Shown: positions 23,517 through 30,826 of the stretch, piece after piece
Layout: each line of letters begins with the position of its first letter
How positions within the stretch are numbered: the first letter of the stretch is position 1
DNA from: Phycisphaerae bacterium
GTDB lineage: Bacteria > Planctomycetota > Phycisphaerae > Sedimentisphaerales > Anaerobacaceae
Assembly (NCBI GenBank): GCA_030615025.1
Contig: JAUXAB010000030.1
Location: forward strand, 1-38,370
Reading direction: 5' to 3'
DNA length: 38,370 nt
Position numbers and translations under genes: made by a program
Notes under the pieces: model-generated
Databases searched by the model: none
The model's input: only the letters and a program-made list of their open reading frames with translations
Told to the model about the DNA's origin: nothing

Positions 23517-25020
23517 GTTTCTTTTCTCCTGTTCTCGTTTGGCTTATGCTGGTATCGGTTATTTGCAGTTGAAGAATTTTTTGCGTCCCGCCGGTAATCT
23601 TAGCTTGCTCACTCATCCTAATCGGCCAAAGCCAGATTATCTTTTCGCTGTCAGCAACAACAAGCATCTTCCGGCGTAACTGCTGCGGCACTTTTGCAGC
23701 GGTCAGGAATTTGCCCACCTTTTTATCTGACGCCAGCCCCAATGGCCAAAACCTATCGCCGGCTTTGCGAAAACGAACCACTAAAGGTAATTTAAGCCTA
23801 TCCAAATCAAACCACTCGATAAATCTCGATGCTCGATGCTCGATGCTCGATGCTCGATGCTCGTCCCTCGTCCCTCGTTTTTCGCTTCCTGTCGCATCGA
23901 AAACAGCTGCCTCTATCGAATAACGGCCGAATTTCATCTGGCCGGGGACTTCCAAGACGACAGACGACAGAAGACAGAGGACAGAGGACAGATTTCTGAC
24001 TTCTGACTTCTGCGGGCGAGCAAAAATCAGATTACCATATTCGCGCTGAACCACAAAACCACCTGGCAATTCGATTTTCCTCCCACCAACATTTTGCTCT
24101 GCCAATTGCAATATCCTTTTGAAATGTCGGCGCGTCAAATCCCGCTCCCCGCTGCCGACAGCAGTCAAACTTCGCCGAACCAGCTCAACTTTTACTGCGA
24201 GAGGCTGAGTCAAAAACATCTGCAAATTCAGCTTCAGCATGTTGGCCGAGCAATCGGTGAGCTCCGGCCAAGCCTTCCGGGCACAATTGCAAACCAAACT
24301 ATAAAATTTGCGGGCCGACTCAGCCAACTCGGATAATTCCTCCACGATAGAGCCGCTGCAATCTTGCTGTAATGCCGGAAGCAGACGATGCCGAATAAAG
24401 TTTCTCCTGTATGTACAATCAGCATTTGTATGGTCCTGGCGCCATTTTAGATTTCGTTTCTTGAGGTACTCAATAATCTCGTCTCGCCTGACACAGAGCA
24501 ATGGCCTTACAAGCCGAATATCGTCGGCAAAGACCCGTACCGGCCAGATACCGCCAAGGCCGCGAAAGCCTGTCCCGCGAACCAAGCGCTGCAAGATGGT
24601 CTCGGCATTATCGTTTTTCTGATGTGCCGTTGCTATCCATTTGCAGTTTCCGGCCTTTGCAATATCAAGCAAACTCTTAATCCGCAGCTGCCGAGCGGCT
24701 GTCTCAATCGATAGTTTATTTTTGTGGGCAAACCCGCGTACGTCCAATCGTTTTGTCGTTACGGCTAACTTAAGTTTCGCTGCCTGTGCGATAACAAAAT
24801 CTTCGTCCAACTCCGCATCAGCTCCCCTTAACTGATGATTTATATGCGCGCAAACAGCATCGGCACTTAAAATGTTCTCGGTCAACAGCTGCCGCATTGC
24901 ATACAGAAGCGCCGTCGAATCAGCTCCACCTGAAACGGCCAACACAAGCCTATCCGCCGAGTCAAAAAGGCCGTTCGCTTTTATAAAATCAGCAACTTTG
25001 CTCTCGAATTCCAACAGCAT
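23512..25020 (-). CDS. tilS: tRNA(Ile)-lysidine synthase with in-frame repeat insertions
   Basis: TilS attaches lysine to C34 of tRNA-Ile(CAU), changing AUG to AUA decoding; it is normally essential. The N-terminal ATP-pyrophosphatase domain has SGGADS (30-35), HINHQLRGADAELDEDFV, IATAHQKNDNAETILQRLVRGTGFRGLGG and the TYRRNFIRHRLLP tract. C-terminal residues (about 410-490) carry the substrate-binding domain (FRKAGDRFWPLGL, KKVGKFLTAAKVPQQLRRKMLVV). At 502 residues it is longer than usual, partly because of two low-complexity stretches at about 337-355 and 381-400 encoded by repeat DNA. The start at 25020 gives a normal N-terminus, but its ribosome site is weak and a terminator ends only 11 bases upstream. 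Confidence 0.94.
   Translation of the reverse strand: MLLEFESKVADFIKANGLFDSADRLVLAVSGGADSTALLYAMRQLLTENILSADAVCAHINHQLRGADAELDEDFVIAQAAKLKLAVTTKRLDVRGFAHKNKLSIETAARQLRIKSLLDIAKAGNCKWIATAHQKNDNAETILQRLVRGTGFRGLGGIWPVRVFADDIRLVRPLLCVRRDEIIEYLKKRNLKWRQDHTNADCTYRRNFIRHRLLPALQQDCSGSIVEELSELAESARKFYSLVCNCARKAWPELTDCSANMLKLNLQMFLTQPLAVKVELVRRSLTAVGSGERDLTRRHFKRILQLAEQNVGGRKIELPGGFVVQREYGNLIFARPQKSEVRNLSSVLCLLSSVVLEVPGQMKFGRYSIEAAVFDATGSEKRGTRDEHRASSIEHRASRFIEWFDLDRLKLPLVVRFRKAGDRFWPLGLASDKKVGKFLTAAKVPQQLRRKMLVVADSEKIIWLWPIRMSEQAKITGGTQKILQLQITDTSISQTRTGEKKH
23827..23875. repeat. Heptamer tandem repeat inside tilS
   Basis: Five copies of CGATGCT (23827-23861) are followed by two of CGTCCCT (23862-23875). 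A 7-base period within a coding frame gives a 7-residue protein period, read on the minus strand as EHRASSIEHRAS. The reading frame is kept on both sides. Confidence 0.9.
23956..24012. repeat. Low-complexity CAGA/CTTCTG repeat inside tilS
   Basis: A degenerate 7-base-type repeat runs GACGACAGACGACAGAAGAC and continues with GAGGACA units, then turns into ATTTCTGACTTCTGACTTCTG. It is read on the minus strand as QKSEVRNLSSVLCLLSSVV. It has the look of an intergenic spacer repeat rather than conserved tilS sequence. Confidence 0.8.
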
Positions 25021-25031
25021 TTTTAATCCAT

Positions 25032-25061
25032 AAAAAAAGGGCCTGATATCCAGCCAGGCCC
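25032..25061 (-). terminator. Intrinsic terminator of the lipoprotein gene, abutting tilS
   Basis: On the minus strand GGGCCTG (25061-25055) pairs with CAGGCCC (25045-25039) over a 9-base loop and is followed by seven T residues. It lies 37 bases after the lipoprotein stop and 11 bases before the tilS start codon. Confidence 0.9.
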
Positions 25062-25097
25062 CAGACTATATCTCAAAACTCTACCTCATACTTTTTG

Positions 25098-25880
25098 TCA
25101 ACGTCGTTTAGTTTTTTCCTCGGTTTTGGTCAGCACAGCGATGCGACTTTCTGCAAAATCCTTGTAATATTGCGGTATCACTTCATCTGTAAGGACCTGC
25201 TGATAAAGCTCGAGTGCCTCTGCCCTGCGGTGAAGCCTTCTATCCAGAATATACGCCGCCTTATACTTGGCAGGATGGATAGTATAACGGTCCCACTGAT
25301 ATGCCCTTTTGTAGTACGATACCGCTATCGTATAGTCCTTGAAATACTCGTAAATTCCAGCAGCCCCGAAGGCGGCATCGTCGATCTTGTCACTTGTCCT
25401 ATGTTTCTCAATGAGCTGGTTGTATTTATTCAAAGCCAGGCGCAATGTATCTTCATCTTTAAGAAAGGGCAGCGGTCCGGCCGACTTTTCAATCTGCAAT
25501 GCCTCCTCGTAGAGGGCGTCCGCTTCGGGAATGGAAGTATCCGCTTTCAATCTCGGCCCAGCGAAGATGCCCGCAATGGTGTAGTTATATTGGATAACAG
25601 ATTCGAGGTCTGCCAGCTCTTTTTTGGCCCACTGAAGTTTCATATTATTGCCCATCCTTGTATAGTAGTTTATGAGCAATTCAAGACCCTGCCGATATGC
25701 CTGCCGATTAAGCGCCACCTGCTCGATGATATCGGTCTCACCGGCATCAGCAATCGAAATTACAGGAGCTGCCCCAGTGTAAGCGGGCGCAAGCTGACTT
25801 CTGCCGGTGTCAACGCCCCTGCAGCCAACCAGCACGTTCAATAACACTATAAGCACTGCGGTTAAAATTGTCCTTGCCAT
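25098..25880 (-). CDS. Lipoprotein with TPR-like helical repeats
   Basis: This 260-residue protein has a lipoprotein signal: MARTILTAVLIVLLNVLVGC, with Cys20 in the lipobox LVGC. The rest looks alpha-helical with loose tetratricopeptide-like repeats (ALYEEALQIEKSAG, LALNKYNQLIEKHRTSDKIDDAAFGAAGIYEYFKDYTIAVSYYKRAYQW, EALELYQQVLTDEVIPQYYKDFAESRIAVL). This arrangement suggests a periplasmic or outer-membrane scaffold. It has some resemblance in style to BamD/YfgM-type proteins but is not assigned to either. A near-perfect ribosome site (AAAGGAGG) precedes the ATG. It is monocistronic as far as the strong terminator shows. Confidence 0.8.
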   Translation of the reverse strand: MARTILTAVLIVLLNVLVGCRGVDTGRSQLAPAYTGAAPVISIADAGETDIIEQVALNRQAYRQGLELLINYYTRMGNNMKLQWAKKELADLESVIQYNYTIAGIFAGPRLKADTSIPEADALYEEALQIEKSAGPLPFLKDEDTLRLALNKYNQLIEKHRTSDKIDDAAFGAAGIYEYFKDYTIAVSYYKRAYQWDRYTIHPAKYKAAYILDRRLHRRAEALELYQQVLTDEVIPQYYKDFAESRIAVLTKTEEKTKRR

Positions 25881-26336
25881 AATGGCCTCCTTTCAACCTT
25901 GAACCTAATCTTACGGATACAAATTAACAACCGGAAACCTCTACACGCGTATATATAATATAGGGTAAAATCAATCATCAATTATCAATTAAACAGGTGC
26001 CCGTCAAGGATAAACTCTTAAAAAATATTCAGCCTTGAGTCTGAAGAAAATAAAAAAAGTGAGCTAAAGTTATGAGAATGTTGAGCTTACTGCACTTTAG
26101 GCACTCCAAACTTTTTACCAGGGTGGATATTATATCAGCAGCTGCCGCCAACTTCAAAAACTGTTCCCATAGCAGCAAATGGCCTCGACAGAACAGGCCA
26201 CAGAGGGAAATAGTGGAAAATCTTTTCAAAACAGAGGGTGTTATAGGTCATTTGCCCGGTCCGAATAGGTTGAATGAATTGTTATCGCTTTTTCTGAAAG
26301 TCTCTAACAAAATGAGGTTTTGGTTGTTGAAGGCAT

Positions 26337-26377
26337 GAGATTGCCACGCGAACCTACGGTTCGCTCGCAATGACAAT
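26337..26377. repeat. Palindromic repeat element A
   Basis: GCGAACC (26348-26354) and GGTTCGC (26358-26364) form a perfect stem with a 3-base loop, flanked by ATTGC (26340-26344) and GCAAT (26367-26371). This is the GATTGCCACG...CGCAATGACA type of dispersed hairpin known, from memory, between genes in many environmental bacterial genomes. Confidence 0.75.
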
Positions 26378-26414
26378 CTTTTTGTCAGAGGGCTGCTCTG
26401 TCGAAAGACCTCAG

Positions 26415-26523
26415 TGTCATTCTGAGGCCTTCGCGGCGATCAAGGGTAAACTCCGCGAATAATCTCGCTGTTTCCGAGTGATAAAGAGATTCTTCACTTC
26501 GCTTTGCTCCGTTCAGAATGACA
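26415..26523. repeat. Palindromic repeat element B with TGTCATTCTGA ends
   Basis: A 109-base element has perfect 11-bp inverted ends TGTCATTCTGA (26415-26425) and TCAGAATGACA (26513-26523). Its interior carries GAGATTCTTCACTTCGCTTT, typical of dispersed intergenic repeats. It has no coding capacity, so if mobile it would depend on an enzyme encoded elsewhere. Confidence 0.75.
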
Positions 26524-26581
26524 TTTACCATAAGTTTTCAATAGAGCATTAGAGGGCCTACGGAAACTGTGAGGGACTACC

Positions 26582-28885
26582 CTACCTGTCAAGTTGCAGG
26601 CGCTGCCTGATTGCCTGCTGTTCGTAGAGTTCAATTCGCTCCTTAATTTGCTGCGCAAGTTGTTCCTCCCCGGCAACGCGAGCAAGATTGAGCGCCTTCT
26701 CTGCAGACAAAATGGCCTTGCGGAATTGGCCCACTCTGGCATAGCTTGCTGCCAGAAAGTTGTGCAGTATCGGCGATTTGTCGACGTCTGGTTTAAGAGA
26801 GACAGCTTTGGCGTAATGGCTGAGAGCGTCATCGCTCTTTCCCTCGGCAGCCAGCGCCGCGGCAAGGTCGTAGTGAAGCTTGCCATTGTTCGGGTCAAGG
26901 CGCACCGCCTCAGATAAATGCACCATGCTTTCCCTGAACTTTCTTGTGTAAAAAAACGCCATTCCAAGGTTGTAATGCATGCCTACGGCGTTGTACTGCT
27001 TGTCGAGGCCTTGTGGCATACGCCTCAAAGCCTCTGAGAGATGTCTGATGGCCTGGTCGAATCTTTTCTGGTGCAGCAGTGCCATCCCCAGGTCGTGGTG
27101 CACGAGGGCGTTGTCCGGATCAAGCCGTATGGCATTGGTTAAGTGGGCCATTCCCTCCTTAAGCTTTCCTTTGACATTGTACAGAAGAAATCCCAGCTTC
27201 CGGTGCGCCTGCACGTTGTTCGGGTTTATTTTCAGCGCCTCTCTGTACTCAGCTATCGCGTTATCCGGCTCACCGTATTTGTAAAACTCATTTCCGGCCC
27301 TGACAAACGAATAATCGTTGAGGAATTTTTCGCGGATTTTTTTGATTGCCGTGGGCTTAGCGTTGACAAACTCCGGTATGTTGGCAGCGCGGTCCGGGGC
27401 GGTAAAATGTTCTAACAGGACGGCAGGACTGCTGCGTCCTTGTTCGTCGATGTGGGCCAGGAAAAGCTGCGTGTAGGCCGAATTTGCTTTGGAGGAAAAC
27501 ACCAGCCATTTGCCATTGGGTGACCAACTGTGCCAGGAGTTCATCAGAGGTGTGTTGGCACGCAATCTTCTGGCCTTGCCTCCCTCAGCGGGTATGATGT
27601 AAAGCTCGCTGTCAGGCTGAAGCAGCATATAACTCTTCGCTTTGCAGAAGACAATCCATTTGCCATCGGGTGAATATTTCGCGAAGTAGTTGCTCATACC
27701 GTTGTCGGAGGCTCCCTCGATTGGCTCGGGCTTGCCGCCTTTTCCATCGTTATATGGAATTCTGTACAAGTCGAACAAAAAGGGTTTTCCATCTTCGGTG
27801 AATTCTTTGCACTCTTCGCGGGTCAGAAGCACCTTGCCCATACCCTTGGTGTGCTTGAGGTCGTACGCTTTGGCTCTGGCAAAAACGATATACTTGCCAT
27901 CGGGGCTCCAGGTGGGGTTGCTCTGCACACAATTTGGGTCATCTGCTCCCGGCAATGAGAGGAAGGTTTGCGTTTGCCGGTTGTATATACAAAGAATCCC
28001 TTTGATCGGGAAAAACAGTTGAGAGAAGGCCAGAGGCGGCATCGGAACAAAGACGGACTTATCCTTGACTGTGCTGACCACGAACCTGCCGTCCGGAGAG
28101 ACCTGAGAAAGCAAACCGAAGGTCTGTTCTTCATCCTCCTTCCTGTAATCGTTCCACGTTATGATATCGCTGGTAGCCAGGACCATTTCTTCTGCGACCC
28201 GTGCAATAACGTATGAGCCCTTACTATTGGCGTAATCCACATCCATCGCGAGGGTTTTGGCATCGGCGGTAAACGAGTGGCAGTTTCCACAGACGGGCAA
28301 TTTCTCGAGGATAACCGGCGGCTGCTTCGGCGAAGAGATTGCCCCAAAACGCCACCGGATGCGCGAGGGGTCTTTGACGGCATCGACAAAGGGCAAATCC
28401 ACTTCCCGGTAAAACAAGGGCGCGCCGACCTCGTCTCTGGATGTACTGATTGAGATTCGGCCGCCCGACAGGATTTCTTCCGGGGCCGAGCGATTGACGC
28501 CCAGCACGGTAACCTCTGCTTCCTTTTCCAGGGTTCGCTTCTTTATGGCCTCCCATTCTTTGGCCCTGGGCCTGAACTGCTGTCTGGAAGTCAGGAAATT
28601 CATCCGTCCATCGGTGTCCTGGAATTTGATAGTGACCAGCCAGGTGTCGGATTCGGCTTTGCCATCTTTCCAACGAAATGTAGGTGCCACAATTTCCGGG
28701 GGAAAAAGCGTCTCATTAAGCGGATAGAGAATCGTCAGCCCGCTGTATTCCGCTTCATCTCGATAAACTGCCAATATATCCTCTATGTGGACTGTGGGTT
28801 TGCGGAAAACGATTAGCGTGACCGCTGCAATAATGACAGCCACTATGCTAATGCCCACGACGAGATATATGACTGATTTGCGCAT
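26582..28885 (-). CDS. Membrane-anchored protein with c-type heme motif, PD40 propeller and TPR domain
   Basis: This 767-residue protein has an N-terminal membrane anchor (5-27). A beta-rich region (about 45-175) leads to CGNCH (199-203), a CxxCH motif suggesting covalent heme c attachment outside the cytoplasm. A TolB/PD40-type beta-propeller follows (about 235-510) with repeats such as SPDGRFVVS, SPDGKYIVFARA, SPDGKWIVFCKA and SPNGKWLVFSSKA. The end (about 545-755) is a series of TPR units (NPNNVQAHRKLGFLLYNVKG, DPDNALVHHDLGMALLHQKR, DPNNGKLHYDLAAALAAEGK). It probably works as a scaffold or sensor at the membrane; the role is unknown. Only one heme motif is present and no clear distal ligand can be named. 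The start has GAGG upstream. Confidence 0.85.
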   Translation of the reverse strand: MRKSVIYLVVGISIVAVIIAAVTLIVFRKPTVHIEDILAVYRDEAEYSGLTILYPLNETLFPPEIVAPTFRWKDGKAESDTWLVTIKFQDTDGRMNFLTSRQQFRPRAKEWEAIKKRTLEKEAEVTVLGVNRSAPEEILSGGRISISTSRDEVGAPLFYREVDLPFVDAVKDPSRIRWRFGAISSPKQPPVILEKLPVCGNCHSFTADAKTLAMDVDYANSKGSYVIARVAEEMVLATSDIITWNDYRKEDEEQTFGLLSQVSPDGRFVVSTVKDKSVFVPMPPLAFSQLFFPIKGILCIYNRQTQTFLSLPGADDPNCVQSNPTWSPDGKYIVFARAKAYDLKHTKGMGKVLLTREECKEFTEDGKPFLFDLYRIPYNDGKGGKPEPIEGASDNGMSNYFAKYSPDGKWIVFCKAKSYMLLQPDSELYIIPAEGGKARRLRANTPLMNSWHSWSPNGKWLVFSSKANSAYTQLFLAHIDEQGRSSPAVLLEHFTAPDRAANIPEFVNAKPTAIKKIREKFLNDYSFVRAGNEFYKYGEPDNAIAEYREALKINPNNVQAHRKLGFLLYNVKGKLKEGMAHLTNAIRLDPDNALVHHDLGMALLHQKRFDQAIRHLSEALRRMPQGLDKQYNAVGMHYNLGMAFFYTRKFRESMVHLSEAVRLDPNNGKLHYDLAAALAAEGKSDDALSHYAKAVSLKPDVDKSPILHNFLAASYARVGQFRKAILSAEKALNLARVAGEEQLAQQIKERIELYEQQAIRQRLQLDR

Positions 28886-29095
28886 AGCTCATCCTCTGAC
28901 GGATGTCCCTGCCCCCGCAATCCTAATCACCTTATGCCAAAAAACACGAAAGCTCGTCCATCCCAGATATTTCACGGTGTTTTCAAGACCGTTTAGAACG
29001 TGTATGGTAGGGCTGTGCCCAATCGCGTTCGGCACAAAAATCGTGGGCAAGAACCGGACGTAGGACCAAAGGCCCTTGCAACATAATTTTACTTA

Positions 29096-29962
29096 CTACT
29101 TCATCACATCAGCGATGACTTCTTTTATCTCCTCTCGCATCTCAGCATTTCTCCTGATAGTTTCGTCTTTATAAAAGCAAACCGCAATCACTCCTCTGTA
29201 TGGGTTATCAAATTCAGGAGAGCCCATTCTTTCTTTCCAATAATTGTATTGGACCCAGATACTTCCTCTTCGATAGTTGCCATAAGCAGCTATCTGTGGA
29301 ATTACCTGGTGTTTATGAGGATACTTTGAGATAAATTTATCCCAACCAACCCGTTTCATAATTTGTTGCATTTCCTCGTCTGACTTATCTAAGGGCGGAT
29401 AGCAGTCGAAAAGCAAGAGGTCGTGAGTTTTTTCCGAAAAGGCATTCGCCCAACCAGGATACTGATTATTCGGGAAATCGTTCGCTTCGGTCATATTGAA
29501 CATTTCCATTACGGGATGATTCTGTTTATCCGAGTCATACTTTCTTACTGTTGTGTAAAATCGTATTCTTTCGTGCATTGGTGGATTAGTTATGTCCGGC
29601 TCGTGCCCTAATTGGTCGCACCAATAACCTCCGCAGACAGGTCTATCTTTCCACTCCTGCACCTTTCGTTTTATCTGGCGCTCTGTCGGATAACCGTGTT
29701 CTCCTCTAATCATGACAAAAACCTTCATTCCAAGGCTTTCAACCTTATCGTAATCAGGCCAGCCAAAACGATTTCCATAGAAGTGAGTTCCGCCCAGTTG
29801 TTTCCACATCTCCTCACAACCCGGAAGACAAGTGCCTAATATCGCCATCCTTCTTATTTTCGCAGTCGATTTAACCATCTCCCCTTTCCCCAACAAAAGC
29901 TGCATAAGTCCAACTACTGCTACAATACCAATCACAATGCCGATAATACTTTTCCTGTTCAT
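29096..29962 (-). CDS. Exported protein of unknown function, possible glycosidase-like fold
   Basis: This 288-residue protein begins with a membrane anchor or signal (SIIGIVIGIVAVVGLMQLLL, 5-24). The remainder is rich in aromatic and acidic residues in a pattern that would fit a TIM-barrel glycoside-hydrolase-like fold: FYGNRFGWPDYDKVESLGMKVFVMIRG, GGYWCDQLGHEPD, VMEMFNMTEAND, DLLLFDCYPP, and VIAVCFYKDE near the end. No family was recognised and no catalytic pair can be named with confidence. AAAGGA lies very close to the start codon. It is separated by about 210 bases from the heme/PD40/TPR gene on the same strand, so co-transcription is uncertain. Confidence 0.7.
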   Translation of the reverse strand: MNRKSIIGIVIGIVAVVGLMQLLLGKGEMVKSTAKIRRMAILGTCLPGCEEMWKQLGGTHFYGNRFGWPDYDKVESLGMKVFVMIRGEHGYPTERQIKRKVQEWKDRPVCGGYWCDQLGHEPDITNPPMHERIRFYTTVRKYDSDKQNHPVMEMFNMTEANDFPNNQYPGWANAFSEKTHDLLLFDCYPPLDKSDEEMQQIMKRVGWDKFISKYPHKHQVIPQIAAYGNYRRGSIWVQYNYWKERMGSPEFDNPYRGVIAVCFYKDETIRRNAEMREEIKEVIADVMK

Positions 29963-30360
29963 TCCTTTCGCCTTCCAGAAATGTTAGTCTTCAACCATTA
30001 ATACACAACAGAGACTACAACAGCAAAATTTATTTTTGTCAAATTTTTTAGATTTAGGTTAAGAGATAGGCAGACCTTCGGGGTGATTTTCCAACTTTTG
30101 ACGCCAGCTTGTGCGTGATTTGAATTTATCGCTCATTTTTCACCTGCATATCACAAAGCACCGAACAGTACGCATCTTCCCTTAGTCATACCTAACTTCC
30201 GGTATATTAGGCCAAAAACTCGCCTTTATAATACCCAAAATCCTCTTTTCCGTCAATCGCCGAACAGACGGTCAAAAGCCCGGTTGCAACGTAGAAATGG
30301 CCTCTGCAGGGCTGACTTGCGAACCGCTCTAAAATTTTTTTAATTTTTTTTCAAAAATGC

Positions 30361-30388
30361 TTGACTCAAGATGAATCTGTGTTATACT
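30361..30388 (+). promoter_or_regulatory. Sigma-70-type promoter of the GntR-ABC operon
   Basis: TTGACT (30361-30366) and TATACT (30383-30388) are separated by 16 bases, each one mismatch from consensus-like boxes. Transcription would begin near 30395, about 30 bases before the GntR start codon. Confidence 0.75.
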
Positions 30389-30410
30389 TGTAATAGTTGA
30401 AGTAGTACAA
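30388..30410. promoter_or_regulatory. Candidate GntR operator
   Basis: An imperfect 23-bp palindrome, TTGTA at 30388-30392 and TACAA at 30406-30410, with further symmetric TA and TT/AA pairs between, sits over the predicted transcription start. YtrA-type regulators repress their own operons from such sites. Confidence 0.55.
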
Positions 30411-30426
30411 TTTATCAGGTAGATTT

Positions 30427-30822
30427 ATGCAGTTTCGTATAGACAATGCTTCAGAGAGGCCCGTTTACCAGCAGATAATGGGCCAGATCAAGCACGACAT
30501 TGCCTTAGGCAGACTCATCAAAGATGAAAAGCTGCCTACGGTAAGGCAATTAGCCAAACAGCTTGCCATAAACCCCAACACAATAGCCAAGGCCTACCGC
30601 CAACTGGAACAGGAAGGCATCATCGTCACCAAACCGGGTGCCGGCGCTTTCGTCGCGAATCTCGACAGCAATTTGAGCAGGTCCGTTAGAAAAAAACTCG
30701 TTTCTGAGCAGCTTGAGCGAATCGCAGTTGAGGCTTTTCACATGCAAATAGACAGGCAAACACTGTTGGAGTGGTTCAATAACACAGTTGAAAAATTCAA
30801 TTGGCCTGTGAAGAAAGGGTAG
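30427..30822 (+). CDS. GntR-family transcriptional regulator, YtrA type
   Basis: This 131-residue regulator has the winged helix of the GntR family at about 5-75 (PVYQQIMGQIKHDIALG, EKLPTVRQLAKQLAINPNTIAKAYRQLEQEGIIVTKPGAGAFV) and only a short helical C-terminus, which is the mark of the YtrA subfamily. YtrA proteins repress neighbouring ABC-transporter genes and often respond to cell-envelope antibiotics. It is the first gene of a four-gene plus-strand operon, followed after 4 bases by the ABC ATPase. The likely operator overlaps its own promoter. Confidence 0.93.
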   Translation: MQFRIDNASERPVYQQIMGQIKHDIALGRLIKDEKLPTVRQLAKQLAINPNTIAKAYRQLEQEGIIVTKPGAGAFVANLDSNLSRSVRKKLVSEQLERIAVEAFHMQIDRQTLLEWFNNTVEKFNWPVKKG

Positions 30823-30826
30823 TCGG

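Larger units (their letters stand above)
25881..26581. other. Repeat-bearing intergenic region
   Basis: These 700 bases contain no gene with family support. A frame at 26072-26338 (plus) has no ribosome site and no recognisable content. The right half is made of two palindromic repeat elements (26337-26377 and 26415-26523). The left half should contain the promoter of the lipoprotein gene; an A/T-rich patch near 25950-26040 is the only candidate area. Confidence 0.6.
29963..30426. other. Divergent intergenic region before the GntR operon
   Basis: The 464 bases hold no supported gene. The right end carries the promoter and operator of the GntR-ABC operon (30361-30410). The left end must contain the promoter of the minus-strand exported protein, not identified. 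A run of T residues near 30330-30350 precedes the -35 box. Confidence 0.65.

Noticed and set aside
23827-23875. CRISPR-like direct repeats inside tilS
   Set aside because: The unit is only 7 bases with no spacers; it is a tandem microsatellite-type tract in a coding frame.
26072-26338. An 88-codon plus-strand frame in the repeat-rich intergenic region
   Set aside because: No ribosome site, no recognisable sequence features, and its end runs into a palindromic repeat.
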